Below are positions 29,813-39,013 of a stretch of 45,469 nucleotides of DNA, one piece after another. The stretch spans positions 1-45,469 of the forward strand of contig JADZFF010000167.1 of assembly GCA_020850015.1 (NCBI GenBank), in the 5' to 3' direction. The notes under the pieces were generated by a model that was not told the origin of the DNA, searched no databases, and saw only the letters and a program-made list of their open reading frames with translations. The position numbers and the translations under genes were made by a program. Numbering within the stretch: the stretch's first letter is position 1; every line of letters starts with the position of its first letter. This stretch comes from Bdellovibrionales bacterium (GTDB lineage: Bacteria > Bdellovibrionota > UBA1018 > JADZFF01).

Positions 29813-32257
29813 ATGACCATGGAACGAGAACACGACACCGCCTCTTCAACGCAGATCCGCTGGCTCAGCCTGGCAGCGGCGGCCACGGCGCTGATCGCGG
29901 CGGCCGCCATGGTGTCGCTGAACGCGCTCGCCGAGACGGGCGACGAGGGCGCGGCGGGCTTCGAGCCCGGGGCGCGCACCTTCAACAACCCCTTCGCGAA
30001 TACGCCGCCGCCCCCGCCTGAGGCCGACGACATCGGCTCCGAGGAAGATTTCGCCGGCGAGCCCCCGCCTCCGCCCCCGGCGCCGGAACCTCCGCGTTAC
30101 ACCCCGCCCTCCAGGGGCGGCGGCGGCGCGCGCGCCGGGGGGGGGACCTCGGATCCGGCGAAGGACGTTCCAGAGCCGCAGAAGACGGAGAAGGGCGTCG
30201 CCGTGGGCGGCAACCCTCCCTCCGGAGTGATCACGCACAAGGAGGTGGATCCCCTGGAGCTGGATTCCGAGACCGGGTTCGGCGCCTCCGAGGTGGTGAC
30301 GGACTTCAACTACCCTGACGTCGACATCCTCGATCTCGCCAAGACCATGGGTAAACTCACCGGCAAGAACTTCATCTTCGACAAGGACGTGAAGGGCCGC
30401 GTGTCGATCGTCTCCAACTCCCCGATCAGCGTTGGCGACGCCTGGCGCGCTTTCCTGACGGCGCTCGACATGAACACCTTCACGCTCATCCCCTCGGGCC
30501 GCTACATCCGCATCGCGCGCCAGCGCGACGCCCGGGACAAGCAGATCAGCACCTACACCGGCGACAGCGGGCCTGACACGGACGCCTTGATCACCCGGGT
30601 GTTCTCCCTCAAGTACATCGGCGCGGAGGAGATCGCGCGCACCTTCCGGAGCTTCATGCCCGCGAACTCCCGCATCATCCCGCACCAGCAGACCAACACC
30701 GTCATCGTCACCGACACGGGCTCCAACATCTCCAAGCTCGCCAAGATGCTCGAGTTCCTCGACGTCGAGGGCTTCGATGCCGGCATCGAGGTCGTGCCCG
30801 TGAAGTACGCTTCGGCCGTGGAGCTCGCGAAACTCATCGACACCCTTCTGCCGGGAACGACGGCCGGGGTGAAGCCCGGCGGAGGCGGCGCGCGCCTCGG
30901 GGGTTCGCAGTTCCAGGCCCGCCGCACCAAGGAGGGCGGGATCATCAACACCATCATCTCCGACGAGCGCACCAACACCCTGATCGTGCACGCCAACAGC
31001 AAAGGCGCGGACGAGGTGCGCGCGCTCGTGGCCAAGCTCGACCGCAAGCTCCCCTCCACCGCCGGGGGCGGAAAGATTCACGTCGTCTACCTTCAGTACG
31101 GCGACGCCGAGAAGATCGCTACCACTCTGAACAACCTGAGCTCGCAGTCGGGTTCCGGCGGCGGCTCCGCCGGCAAACCGGGCCTCGGCACGAACCCCAC
31201 GAACCAGGCGCTCTTCGAGGGCAGCATCAAGGTCAGCGCCGACAAGTCCACCAACTCCCTCGTGATCACGGCCTCTCCCTCGGACTTCTCCGTGCTCCAG
31301 CGCGTGATCGGACGACTCGACATCCCGCTCGACCAAGTCTACGTCGAGGCGGTGATCATGGAGATGAGCATGGGGAAGGACTTCAGCTACTCCTCGAACG
31401 TGGCCCTTCCAAACGCGGACGGTGCGCTCCTGCTGGCGCCCAACAACGACCTCGTCGCAACCCTAGCGAACCCTCTCGCCCAACGCGGGCTCGTGATCCC
31501 CATGCCCCTTGGGAAGGAAACAACGGTCACGATCAATGGCCAGTCGAAGAAGGTTTCGAGCGTCTTGGGCCTGATCAAGGCCTTGCAGACTAATTCCAAC
31601 GCCAACGTGCTCGCTACGCCCCAGATCCTCACGCTCGACAACACCGAGGCGAGCTTCGAGAGCGCGGAGCGCATTCCGGTGCCGAACAACACCATCAGCC
31701 AGACCGGACAGGTCAGCGCCGGTTTCAACAAGGAGCGGGTGGGCCTCTCGATCAAGATCAAGCCGCAGATCAACAAGGTGTCCGACTTCGTGAAGCTCGA
31801 CATCGAGACCACGCTCGAGGACTTCTCGGGCCGCCAGCTTCCCTCCGCGGTGGAGCAGTTCGCGCTCGCGACTTCCGAGCGGACGGCGAAAACCTCCGTC
31901 GTGATAGGCGACAAGGACACGGTGGTGCTCGGCGGACTTGTGCGCGACAAACGCACGGACACTGTCTCCAAGGTGCCGATCCTCGGCGACATCCCGCTCC
32001 TGGGTTGGCTGTTCCGGTCGAAGACCTCGGCCATGGAGAAGACGAACCTGATCGTGTTCATCACGCCGCACATCATCCGCGAGTACGAGAAGATGCGCGC
32101 GCTTCTGGATCGGAATCTCCAGCAGCGCGATCAATTCATCGAGAGCGCCACCGGCGGTGAGGACAACCTGCGCGAATACCGCGACGAGATGATCCGCGGC
32201 CTTCCTCCCATCGAGGAGATCATGGGCTACAAGGAACGGAAGAGCGTGACACAATGA
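29813..32257 (+). CDS. gspD: Type II secretion system secretin GspD
   Basis: N0/N1 domains (VDILDLAKTMGKLTGKNFIFDKDVKGRVSIVS) and secretin core (DQVYVEAVIMEMSMGKDFSY...VLATPQILTLDNTEASFE...KTNLIVFITPHII). Confidence 0.96.
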   Translation: MTMEREHDTASSTQIRWLSLAAAATALIAAAAMVSLNALAETGDEGAAGFEPGARTFNNPFANTPPPPPEADDIGSEEDFAGEPPPPPPAPEPPRYTPPSRGGGGARAGGGTSDPAKDVPEPQKTEKGVAVGGNPPSGVITHKEVDPLELDSETGFGASEVVTDFNYPDVDILDLAKTMGKLTGKNFIFDKDVKGRVSIVSNSPISVGDAWRAFLTALDMNTFTLIPSGRYIRIARQRDARDKQISTYTGDSGPDTDALITRVFSLKYIGAEEIARTFRSFMPANSRIIPHQQTNTVIVTDTGSNISKLAKMLEFLDVEGFDAGIEVVPVKYASAVELAKLIDTLLPGTTAGVKPGGGGARLGGSQFQARRTKEGGIINTIISDERTNTLIVHANSKGADEVRALVAKLDRKLPSTAGGGKIHVVYLQYGDAEKIATTLNNLSSQSGSGGGSAGKPGLGTNPTNQALFEGSIKVSADKSTNSLVITASPSDFSVLQRVIGRLDIPLDQVYVEAVIMEMSMGKDFSYSSNVALPNADGALLLAPNNDLVATLANPLAQRGLVIPMPLGKETTVTINGQSKKVSSVLGLIKALQTNSNANVLATPQILTLDNTEASFESAERIPVPNNTISQTGQVSAGFNKERVGLSIKIKPQINKVSDFVKLDIETTLEDFSGRQLPSAVEQFALATSERTAKTSVVIGDKDTVVLGGLVRDKRTDTVSKVPILGDIPLLGWLFRSKTSAMEKTNLIVFITPHIIREYEKMRALLDRNLQQRDQFIESATGGEDNLREYRDEMIRGLPPIEEIMGYKERKSVTQ

Positions 32258-33981
32258 CCGCCGCCCCGCCGCTCCAGTACCTGCACGGCTTCCCCCGCTT
32301 GGGGGAGATCCTGCTCAAGCACACCTCCCTCACCCAGGAGCAGCTCGAGAAGGCGCTCGAGCTCCAGGGCAAGGAAGGCGGGGTGCTCGGCGAGATCCTC
32401 GTGAAGAAAAACTTCATTCTTCCGCACGAGATCATGAAGGCGCTCTGCGTGCAGCTCGACTTGCCCTTCGTGGACGACCTCAAGCCCAACGAGATCGATC
32501 CCGCGCTCGTGGCGGGCCTCTCCATCAACTACGCCAAGACCAAGGAGATCGTGCCCGTGGCGCGCCGGGTGCGCGCCGACGGCTCCGAATACCTCGAGGT
32601 CGCGGTAGCAGACCCCTTCAACAAGACCGCCGTGGAAGACCTTCAGGTCCTCACCGGCATCCCGGTGGAGATCGTGGTTTCCACCCCGAACCGGATCCAG
32701 GACGCGATCAACCGCGTCTACGAACGAAGCACGGCGAACCTCGTGGGCGAGATCGGCGGGGAATTCGACGAAACGATGGATCTCGAGGGGCCCATCGACA
32801 TCCTGGAGGCCACGGAGGACGACGCGCCCGTCATCAAGTTCGTCAACTCGCTGCTCTTCCGCGCAGTGAAGGAAAAGGCCTCCGACATCCACATCGAGCC
32901 CTTCGAGAAGGAGTTCGTCGTCCGCTTCCGCGTCGACGGAGTGCTCAACGACATCATCCGCCAGCCCAAACGCGCTCACGCCGCCATCTCCTCCCGCATC
33001 AAGGTGCTCGGGCAGCTCGACATCGCGGAGAAACGCATGCCGCAGGACGGCCGCATCAAGATCAAGGTTGCCGGCAAGGACATCGACATCCGCCTTTCCA
33101 CGGTCCCCACGATCCACGGCGAACGGGTGGTGATGCGTATCCTCGAACAGACAGGGCGCGTGCTGGAGCTCGAGCAGCTTGGGTTCACGTCGCGCAGCCG
33201 CGTGGAGCTCAACAAGCTGATCTTCCGCAAGTACGGCATCCTGCTCGTCACGGGCCCCACGGGCTCCGGAAAGTCGACGACCCTGAGCTCCTTCCTCGTG
33301 AAGCTCAACAGCCCCGAGCGGAACATCCTCACCGTCGAGGATCCGATCGAATACCAGATCGCCGGCATCGGCCAGGTGCAGGTCAATCCCAAGATCGAGC
33401 TCACCTTCGCCCGTGCGCTCAGGAGCTTCCTCCGCCAGGATCCGGACATCATCATGGTTGGCGAGATCCGCGACCGGGAAACCGCCGAGATCGCGATCAA
33501 CGCCTCCCTCACCGGCCACCTGGTGCTCTCCACGATTCACACGAACGACGCGGCGAGCGCGCCGAACCGGCTGATCGACATGGGCGTGGAGCCCTTCCTC
33601 GTGGCGAGCTCGCTCATCGGGATCGTGGCGCAGCGGCTGATCCGCAAGGTCTGCAAAGCTTGCCGAGAACCCTATGACCCGCCCGAGTTCGATCTCCTGG
33701 AGCTCGGGATGAAAAAGATCCCGGACGGCGTGCAGATCTACAAAGCCAAGGGCTGCCCGGCCTGCTCGAACAGCGGCTACGCCGGCCGAACCGTCACGCA
33801 CGAGCTCATGGTACTCAACGACGACATCCGCTCGATGATCGTTCGCCAGACTGACGCAGGAACCATCAAGCAGGCGGCCCTCAAACAGGGCATGATCCCG
33901 CTCCGGAACGATGTCATCCAGAAGGTTCTCGAGGGCAATACGACCGTCGAGGAGCTCATGAGGGCCACGCACGCCGATTGA
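32254..33981 (+). CDS. gspE: Type II secretion ATPase GspE
   Basis: Walker A GPTGSGKSTTL; EDPIEYQIAGIGQVQVN; RQDPDIIMVGEIRDRETAEIAINASLTGHLVLSTIHTNDA; CxxC region CKACREPYDPP...CPAC. Confidence 0.97.
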   Translation: MTAAPPLQYLHGFPRLGEILLKHTSLTQEQLEKALELQGKEGGVLGEILVKKNFILPHEIMKALCVQLDLPFVDDLKPNEIDPALVAGLSINYAKTKEIVPVARRVRADGSEYLEVAVADPFNKTAVEDLQVLTGIPVEIVVSTPNRIQDAINRVYERSTANLVGEIGGEFDETMDLEGPIDILEATEDDAPVIKFVNSLLFRAVKEKASDIHIEPFEKEFVVRFRVDGVLNDIIRQPKRAHAAISSRIKVLGQLDIAEKRMPQDGRIKIKVAGKDIDIRLSTVPTIHGERVVMRILEQTGRVLELEQLGFTSRSRVELNKLIFRKYGILLVTGPTGSGKSTTLSSFLVKLNSPERNILTVEDPIEYQIAGIGQVQVNPKIELTFARALRSFLRQDPDIIMVGEIRDRETAEIAINASLTGHLVLSTIHTNDAASAPNRLIDMGVEPFLVASSLIGIVAQRLIRKVCKACREPYDPPEFDLLELGMKKIPDGVQIYKAKGCPACSNSGYAGRTVTHELMVLNDDIRSMIVRQTDAGTIKQAALKQGMIPLRNDVIQKVLEGNTTVEELMRATHAD

Positions 33982-33998
33982 GGCGCGCCGGATGAACC

Positions 33999-35213
33999 AT
34001 GCCGATCTTCGACTACAAAGCCCTCTCGAGGGACGGGAAATCGCAGAAAGGGATCGTGGAGGCCGAGTCCGCGAAGGCCGGCCGGGCGAAGCTCAAGAAG
34101 CAGGGCCTCCTGGTGACGGAGATCCGCGAGAAGAACGCCTCGCGCTCCGCGAACTCCGGCGGACTCCCCTTTTTCTCCGGAAAGGCGAGCATCAAGGACG
34201 TCTCGATGATGACGAGGCAGCTCGCGAGCCTCGTGAAGGCCAACATCCCGCTCGTGGAGTGCCTCAACGCGATGGTGGAGCAGACGGAGAAGGACGCCCT
34301 GAAGGTGGTGCTCACGCGCGTGCGCGACGACGTGAACGAGGGCACCTCGCTCGCCAAGGCGATGGCCCAGCACCCACGCGTCTACGACACGATTTTCATC
34401 AACATGGTGGAGGCGGGCGAGGCCTCCGGCACGCTCGGTCTCGTGCTCCTGAAGCTGGCCGACCTGAAGGAGGCCCAGCTTCGCCTGAAGAACAAGGTCG
34501 TGAGCGGGATGACCTACCCCGCCCTGATGATGGTCGTGGCGATGGGCCTGCTTGTCGGCATCTTCGTCTTCGTAATCCCGCGGCTCACCAAGATCTTCGA
34601 CTCGATGAACAAACCCATTCCGGCGATCACCAAGGCGCTGATCCTGGTCAGCGACCTCCTCACGAACTGGTGGTTCCTCTTCGCGTTCGCGGGATTCGTC
34701 GGCGCCACGATGTTCACCCGTTACATCAACTCGAAGACCGGCCGGCCGAATTGGGACTCCTTCAAGCTCAGGGTTCCGGTGGTCGGCCATCTCGTGAGGA
34801 TGATCGCGATCACCCGCTTCGCGAGCACGATGTCCACCCTGCTGGGGAGCGGCGTGCCCATCCTGACCGCGATGGCGATTTCTCGGAATCTCGTCGGGAA
34901 CGTCCTGATTTCAGCGGCGATCGAGAAGGCCCGCGAGAACATCACGGAAGGGCAGTCGATTGCCGACCCGCTCAAGCGGAGCGGGGAATTCCCGCCCATG
35001 GTGATCCATATGATCGCCATCGGAGAGCGAACGGGCGAGTTGCCTCAGATGCTCGCGAACGTCTCGGAGACCTACGAGGAGCAGGTCAACGCCGCGATCG
35101 AGGGCATGACCGCGATGATGGAGCCCCTGATGATCGTCGGGATGGGCGGAGTCGTGGGCTTCATCGTGGTCTCGATCTTCATTCCACTTCTAGAGATCAG
35201 CAATATTCAGTAG
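33999..35213 (+). CDS. gspF: Type II secretion inner-membrane protein GspF
   Basis: MPIFDYKALSRDGKSQKGIVEAES...MMTRQLASLVKANIPLVECLNAM...; two GspF-type repeats. Confidence 0.96.
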   Translation: MPIFDYKALSRDGKSQKGIVEAESAKAGRAKLKKQGLLVTEIREKNASRSANSGGLPFFSGKASIKDVSMMTRQLASLVKANIPLVECLNAMVEQTEKDALKVVLTRVRDDVNEGTSLAKAMAQHPRVYDTIFINMVEAGEASGTLGLVLLKLADLKEAQLRLKNKVVSGMTYPALMMVVAMGLLVGIFVFVIPRLTKIFDSMNKPIPAITKALILVSDLLTNWWFLFAFAGFVGATMFTRYINSKTGRPNWDSFKLRVPVVGHLVRMIAITRFASTMSTLLGSGVPILTAMAISRNLVGNVLISAAIEKARENITEGQSIADPLKRSGEFPPMVIHMIAIGERTGELPQMLANVSETYEEQVNAAIEGMTAMMEPLMIVGMGGVVGFIVVSIFIPLLEISNIQ

Positions 35214-35249
35214 AAAACTTCCCATCAACCCACACGAGGAGAAACAACG

Positions 35250-35711
35250 ATGAAACTGAAACGCATGTTTGAGGTATCGAGCAAAACAACCGCCGGCGAG
35301 CAGGGATTCACCCTCACGGAGATGCTGATCGTGATCGCGCTGATCGGCGGCGTAATGGCGCTCGTGGGCACGCAGCTCATTGGCCGCTACCAGCGCGCCC
35401 GGGTTGACTCCACCAAGATCCAGATCAAGCAGCTGCAGACCGTCCTGAACCAGTTCCAGCTCGACTGCGGCTTCTTTCCAGACACCGACCAGGGTCTGGA
35501 CGCGTTGGCCGCCAAGCCCACGGGACGCGAGTGCAAGAACTACGACCCCGCCGGCTACGTCCAGGGGGGCAGGGTGCCGAAAGATGGCTTCAACAACGAT
35601 TTCCTCTACGAGTCCGACGGGCGCAAGTACGAGATTATCTCGCTCGGCGGGGACGGCAAGGAGGGCGGCGAAGGGATCGACGCCGACATCTCCTCGAACG
35701 AGACGGAGTGA
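35250..35711 (+). CDS. gspG: Major pseudopilin GspG
   Basis: Prepilin site EQG-FTLTEMLIVIALIGGVMALVG; LDCGFFPDTDQGLDALAAKPTGRECKNYDPAGYVQGGRVPKDGFNNDFLYE. Confidence 0.96.
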   Translation: MKLKRMFEVSSKTTAGEQGFTLTEMLIVIALIGGVMALVGTQLIGRYQRARVDSTKIQIKQLQTVLNQFQLDCGFFPDTDQGLDALAAKPTGRECKNYDPAGYVQGGRVPKDGFNNDFLYESDGRKYEIISLGGDGKEGGEGIDADISSNETE

Positions 35712-35715
35712 CCGG

Positions 35716-36330
35716 ATGAGGCCGCGGAGAGCATCGGCCGCGGGGCGCGCCGATCAGGGATTCACCCTGATCGAGATGATGATCGTGATGGCGCTCATCG
35801 TGCTCATCTCGGTTCTTGCCCTGCCGAACCTCTCCGCGGTGTTCCGGCTCTCCTTGAGCGCTTCCACGCGCGAGATCGCGTCTCTTCTGCGAGAAGCCTA
35901 CAACTCCGCCATCATCACCAAGCGCGTGTACCGGATGGCGTGGGACCTCAAGAACAACCAGTTCTGGGTGGAGGCGGGCCCGGACACGGTGCTGCTCGAC
36001 AGCAAGGAGGCGCGCGACCTGCGCGACCAGCGGGGCGGGGACGGCGTGACCACGGGCGGCCAGTTCCAGCAGGACAAGACCGTCAGCCGCAAGAAATCCG
36101 AGCTCCCTCAGGGCGTTCGCTTCGAGGACGTCGTGACGGAGCAGGCCAAGGAGCCGATCGTGGAGGGCATGGCCTACAGCCACGTGTTCCCCCACGGTTT
36201 CACGGAGCAGACCGTCGTGCACCTGCGCGACAGCCAGGACCACCAGCTTTCTCTCGTATTGCTGCCCCTGGGCGGGAAGCTGAAGATGGTGGACGAGTAC
36301 CTGAGCCCGGAGGACGCGTTCGGTGAATGA
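35716..36330 (+). CDS. gspH: Pseudopilin GspH
   Basis: ADQG-FTLIEMMIVMALIVLISVLALPNLS prepilin motif; position in operon. Start at ATG 35716. Confidence 0.88.
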   Translation: MRPRRASAAGRADQGFTLIEMMIVMALIVLISVLALPNLSAVFRLSLSASTREIASLLREAYNSAIITKRVYRMAWDLKNNQFWVEAGPDTVLLDSKEARDLRDQRGGDGVTTGGQFQQDKTVSRKKSELPQGVRFEDVVTEQAKEPIVEGMAYSHVFPHGFTEQTVVHLRDSQDHQLSLVLLPLGGKLKMVDEYLSPEDAFGE

Positions 36331-36832
36331 GCGTGGCTTCACCCTCATGGAGACGATGATCGCCATGGCGATCACCGTGTTCGTGTTCACCTCGATCCTG
36401 CTGGTTGAGTCCGCGAGCCTCTCGGCCCTCGAGAAGGCCCGGCGCATGAACGTGGTGGCGATGCTCTCGCAGCGGGCCATGGCGGAGGCGGAGATGGAGT
36501 TCGAGGGCAAACCCTTCAAGGAGGTTCCCAAGAAAAAGGAAGGCCGGTTCAAGGCGCCCTATGAGGACTACGCCTGGGGCCGCGAGATCCGCGAGGTGGA
36601 GTTCCCGAACCTCCTGGGCGGCGCGATCTCCTCGGGCTCTTCGTCGGAGGACGGCGAGGCCGACAAGTCGCAGATGGCCGACATGATGGGAAAGATCATG
36701 ACTAACTACCTCTCGAAGGCGGTGCGGGAGGTGGTCGTCACGGTCAGCTGGGAGAAATCCGGCGCCTCGCAGAGTTTCGCCGTCTCAACCTATTGGGTAG
36801 ATCTGAACAGTGAATTCAATCTCAACCCGTGA
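36323..36832 (+). CDS. gspI: Pseudopilin GspI
   Basis: MNERG-FTLMETMIAMAITVFVFTSILLVES; operon position. Confidence 0.88.
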   Translation: MNERGFTLMETMIAMAITVFVFTSILLVESASLSALEKARRMNVVAMLSQRAMAEAEMEFEGKPFKEVPKKKEGRFKAPYEDYAWGREIREVEFPNLLGGAISSGSSSEDGEADKSQMADMMGKIMTNYLSKAVREVVVTVSWEKSGASQSFAVSTYWVDLNSEFNLNP

Positions 36833-37601
36833 AGACGGATTCACGCTGCTCGAGGTGCTGATCGCCTTCGCCCTCCTGCTCTTCATCACCCTGATCACCT
36901 ATTCCAAGGTGGCGCAGTCTTATCGGCTCCGCGACAAGTTCCTGACCGAGGGCGACTTCCACAACTCGATCGCATCGGCCGTCGAGGTGATCTCGCGCGA
37001 CGTTTCGATGCTTTACTCGCCCGTGATCATGGTGCCTCGCAAGGACAACGACCCCAACCCTCCGGACGCCGAGACCCAGAAGGCCATCGCCGAGGGCGAT
37101 CAGACGCGGGGGAGCAAGTTCTGGCTGGGCGTGATCGACGTGTCCGGCGTGCGGGCCATGCACTTCACGGGCGAGGAACGTTCGCTCCGGTTCGTGGCCG
37201 CGTCCCACGTTCGCGTCTACCGCGAAAGACCTGAGTCGGTGTTCGTGAAAGTGCATTACTCCCTCGAAGACGACCGTGAGGCCCCCGAGGCTCTTCAGGG
37301 TACCTCGATCCTGGTGAAGCGCATCAACACCAGCGCCTTCGATCCGGAGCTCGACGACAAGGAGGGTTACAGGGTTTACCGGCTGCTTCCCGGGATCAAG
37401 AACATGAGCTTCCGCTACTTCGAGAAGGCGAAGGAACGCTGGCACAGCCGCTGGGACTCGGAAACCCAGGATTTCCGGTACCGGATCCCCGATCTGATCG
37501 AGCTTGCGATCGAGGTCCAGGGCACCGAGACCCTCAGCTTTCAGGGCAGTTATCTATTCAGGCCGGAGATTCCGATCTATGGAATTCATCCCAGCCTTTA
37601 G
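36810..37601 (+). CDS. gspJ: Pseudopilin GspJ
   Basis: REDG-FTLLEVLIAFALLLFITLITYSKVAQSY; operon position. Confidence 0.88.
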   Translation: MNSISTREDGFTLLEVLIAFALLLFITLITYSKVAQSYRLRDKFLTEGDFHNSIASAVEVISRDVSMLYSPVIMVPRKDNDPNPPDAETQKAIAEGDQTRGSKFWLGVIDVSGVRAMHFTGEERSLRFVAASHVRVYRERPESVFVKVHYSLEDDREAPEALQGTSILVKRINTSAFDPELDDKEGYRVYRLLPGIKNMSFRYFEKAKERWHSRWDSETQDFRYRIPDLIELAIEVQGTETLSFQGSYLFRPEIPIYGIHPSL

Positions 37602-38994
37602 GAAGACCCTCATGCGCGCCTGGCGCCGAAGCCCCGCGGGGGACGAGCGCGGCGTGGCGCTCTTCATGGTCGTGGCTTCGGTCGCGGTCCTGGTGATTCT
37701 CGCCACCGAGTTCATCTACATTGCGCAGATCAATCAGCGCGTGGCCTACGACTCGGCCGACAAGGTGCGGGCGCACTACGTGGCCAAGAGCGGGCTGAAG
37801 CTCTCGCTTCTCAGGCTGAAGGCCTACCAGCACATCAAGGGCTACATCAGCGGGGGCGCCGGGGGAGGCGGGAACAACCTCAGCTCCATGGTGCCGAAGG
37901 GGCTCGTCGAGCGGGTCTGGAGCTTCCCGCTGATTTTTCCGGTGCCCACCGATCTTCCAGGAATGAGCGAAGTTCAGAAACTGGCACTCAAGAAATTCCA
38001 GGATGACAGCGCGCTAGTGGGCTCCTACTCCGCGTTGATCGAGTCCGAATCTGCGAAATTCAACCTGAACCAGATCCTCGCCCCGTTCGCCCCGAAGAAA
38101 GAGGAGGCAAAAAAGGACTCGAAAAAGCCCGGAACCCCGGCCCAGCCCGCCTCCCCCGACCCCGATGCCGATCCCGCCGATCCGGACGCCAAGAACCCGG
38201 ACCAGAAACCACAGTTCGATCCCGCGAAGGCGCGGCAGTCGCTGCAGGATTTCCTGACCGAGATCTTCGCCAAGAAGGCCGAGGAAGACGAGGATTTCGG
38301 CGACCTCTACCGAGATCTCACGATGGAGGAGCTCGTCGACGCGATCGCCGCCTGGTCCGATCGAAGCTACGAGCGGCGATTCCCCGCCGCCGGGAGCGAC
38401 ACCCTGCCACTGAAGAGGGGGCCCTTCTACTCCCTTACCGAGCTTCACATGGTTCCGCTGATGGACGACGGCCTGTTCAATCTCTTCGCCCCGAGCCTCA
38501 CGGTCAGCCCCACGCCGGGCATCAACGTGAACACAATGCCGAAAGAGACTCTCCGCGCCCTGATTCCCGGGCTCACGGAGGAGGAGGTGAAGGAGTTCTT
38601 CGAGTACCGCGACTCGCAGAAGGAGGACAACCTGTTCAAAACCGTCGAGGATTTCCTGAAGTACGCCGAGAACAACTTCGGCGTGTTCCGCGGCAGCCCG
38701 AGCGAGGTGAGTGACTTCAAGGCGAAGCTGGAGGAGCGCAACATCCGTCTGCTCACGGACGAAAGCGAGTTCAAGATCACGGTCATCTCGCAGGTGAACA
38801 ACGTCTCGAAGCAGCTCGAGGCCTACGTCACCCTCGCGGGCCCAAAAAAGGAACAGAATCCGGGCCAGCCTCCCGCGGGCGGGCAGAACCCGGATCAGCC
38901 GCCGGCGCCGGGCCAGGGTACGCAGCCCGGATTCCCGGAGGGGCCGCTCCCCCCGGAATCTGGCCTGAAAATCCACTTCATGAGAATCTACTAG
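37579..38994 (+). CDS. gspK: Minor pseudopilin GspK
   Basis: GDERG-VALFMVVASVAVLVILATEFIYIAQINQRVAYDSADKVRAHYVAKSGLKLSLLRLK; INVNTMPKETLRALIPGLTEEEV. Start at ATG 37579. Confidence 0.92.
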   Translation: MEFIPAFRKTLMRAWRRSPAGDERGVALFMVVASVAVLVILATEFIYIAQINQRVAYDSADKVRAHYVAKSGLKLSLLRLKAYQHIKGYISGGAGGGGNNLSSMVPKGLVERVWSFPLIFPVPTDLPGMSEVQKLALKKFQDDSALVGSYSALIESESAKFNLNQILAPFAPKKEEAKKDSKKPGTPAQPASPDPDADPADPDAKNPDQKPQFDPAKARQSLQDFLTEIFAKKAEEDEDFGDLYRDLTMEELVDAIAAWSDRSYERRFPAAGSDTLPLKRGPFYSLTELHMVPLMDDGLFNLFAPSLTVSPTPGINVNTMPKETLRALIPGLTEEEVKEFFEYRDSQKEDNLFKTVEDFLKYAENNFGVFRGSPSEVSDFKAKLEERNIRLLTDESEFKITVISQVNNVSKQLEAYVTLAGPKKEQNPGQPPAGGQNPDQPPAPGQGTQPGFPEGPLPPESGLKIHFMRIY

Positions 38995-39013
38995 GGACGG
39001 AAAGGAACGAGAC

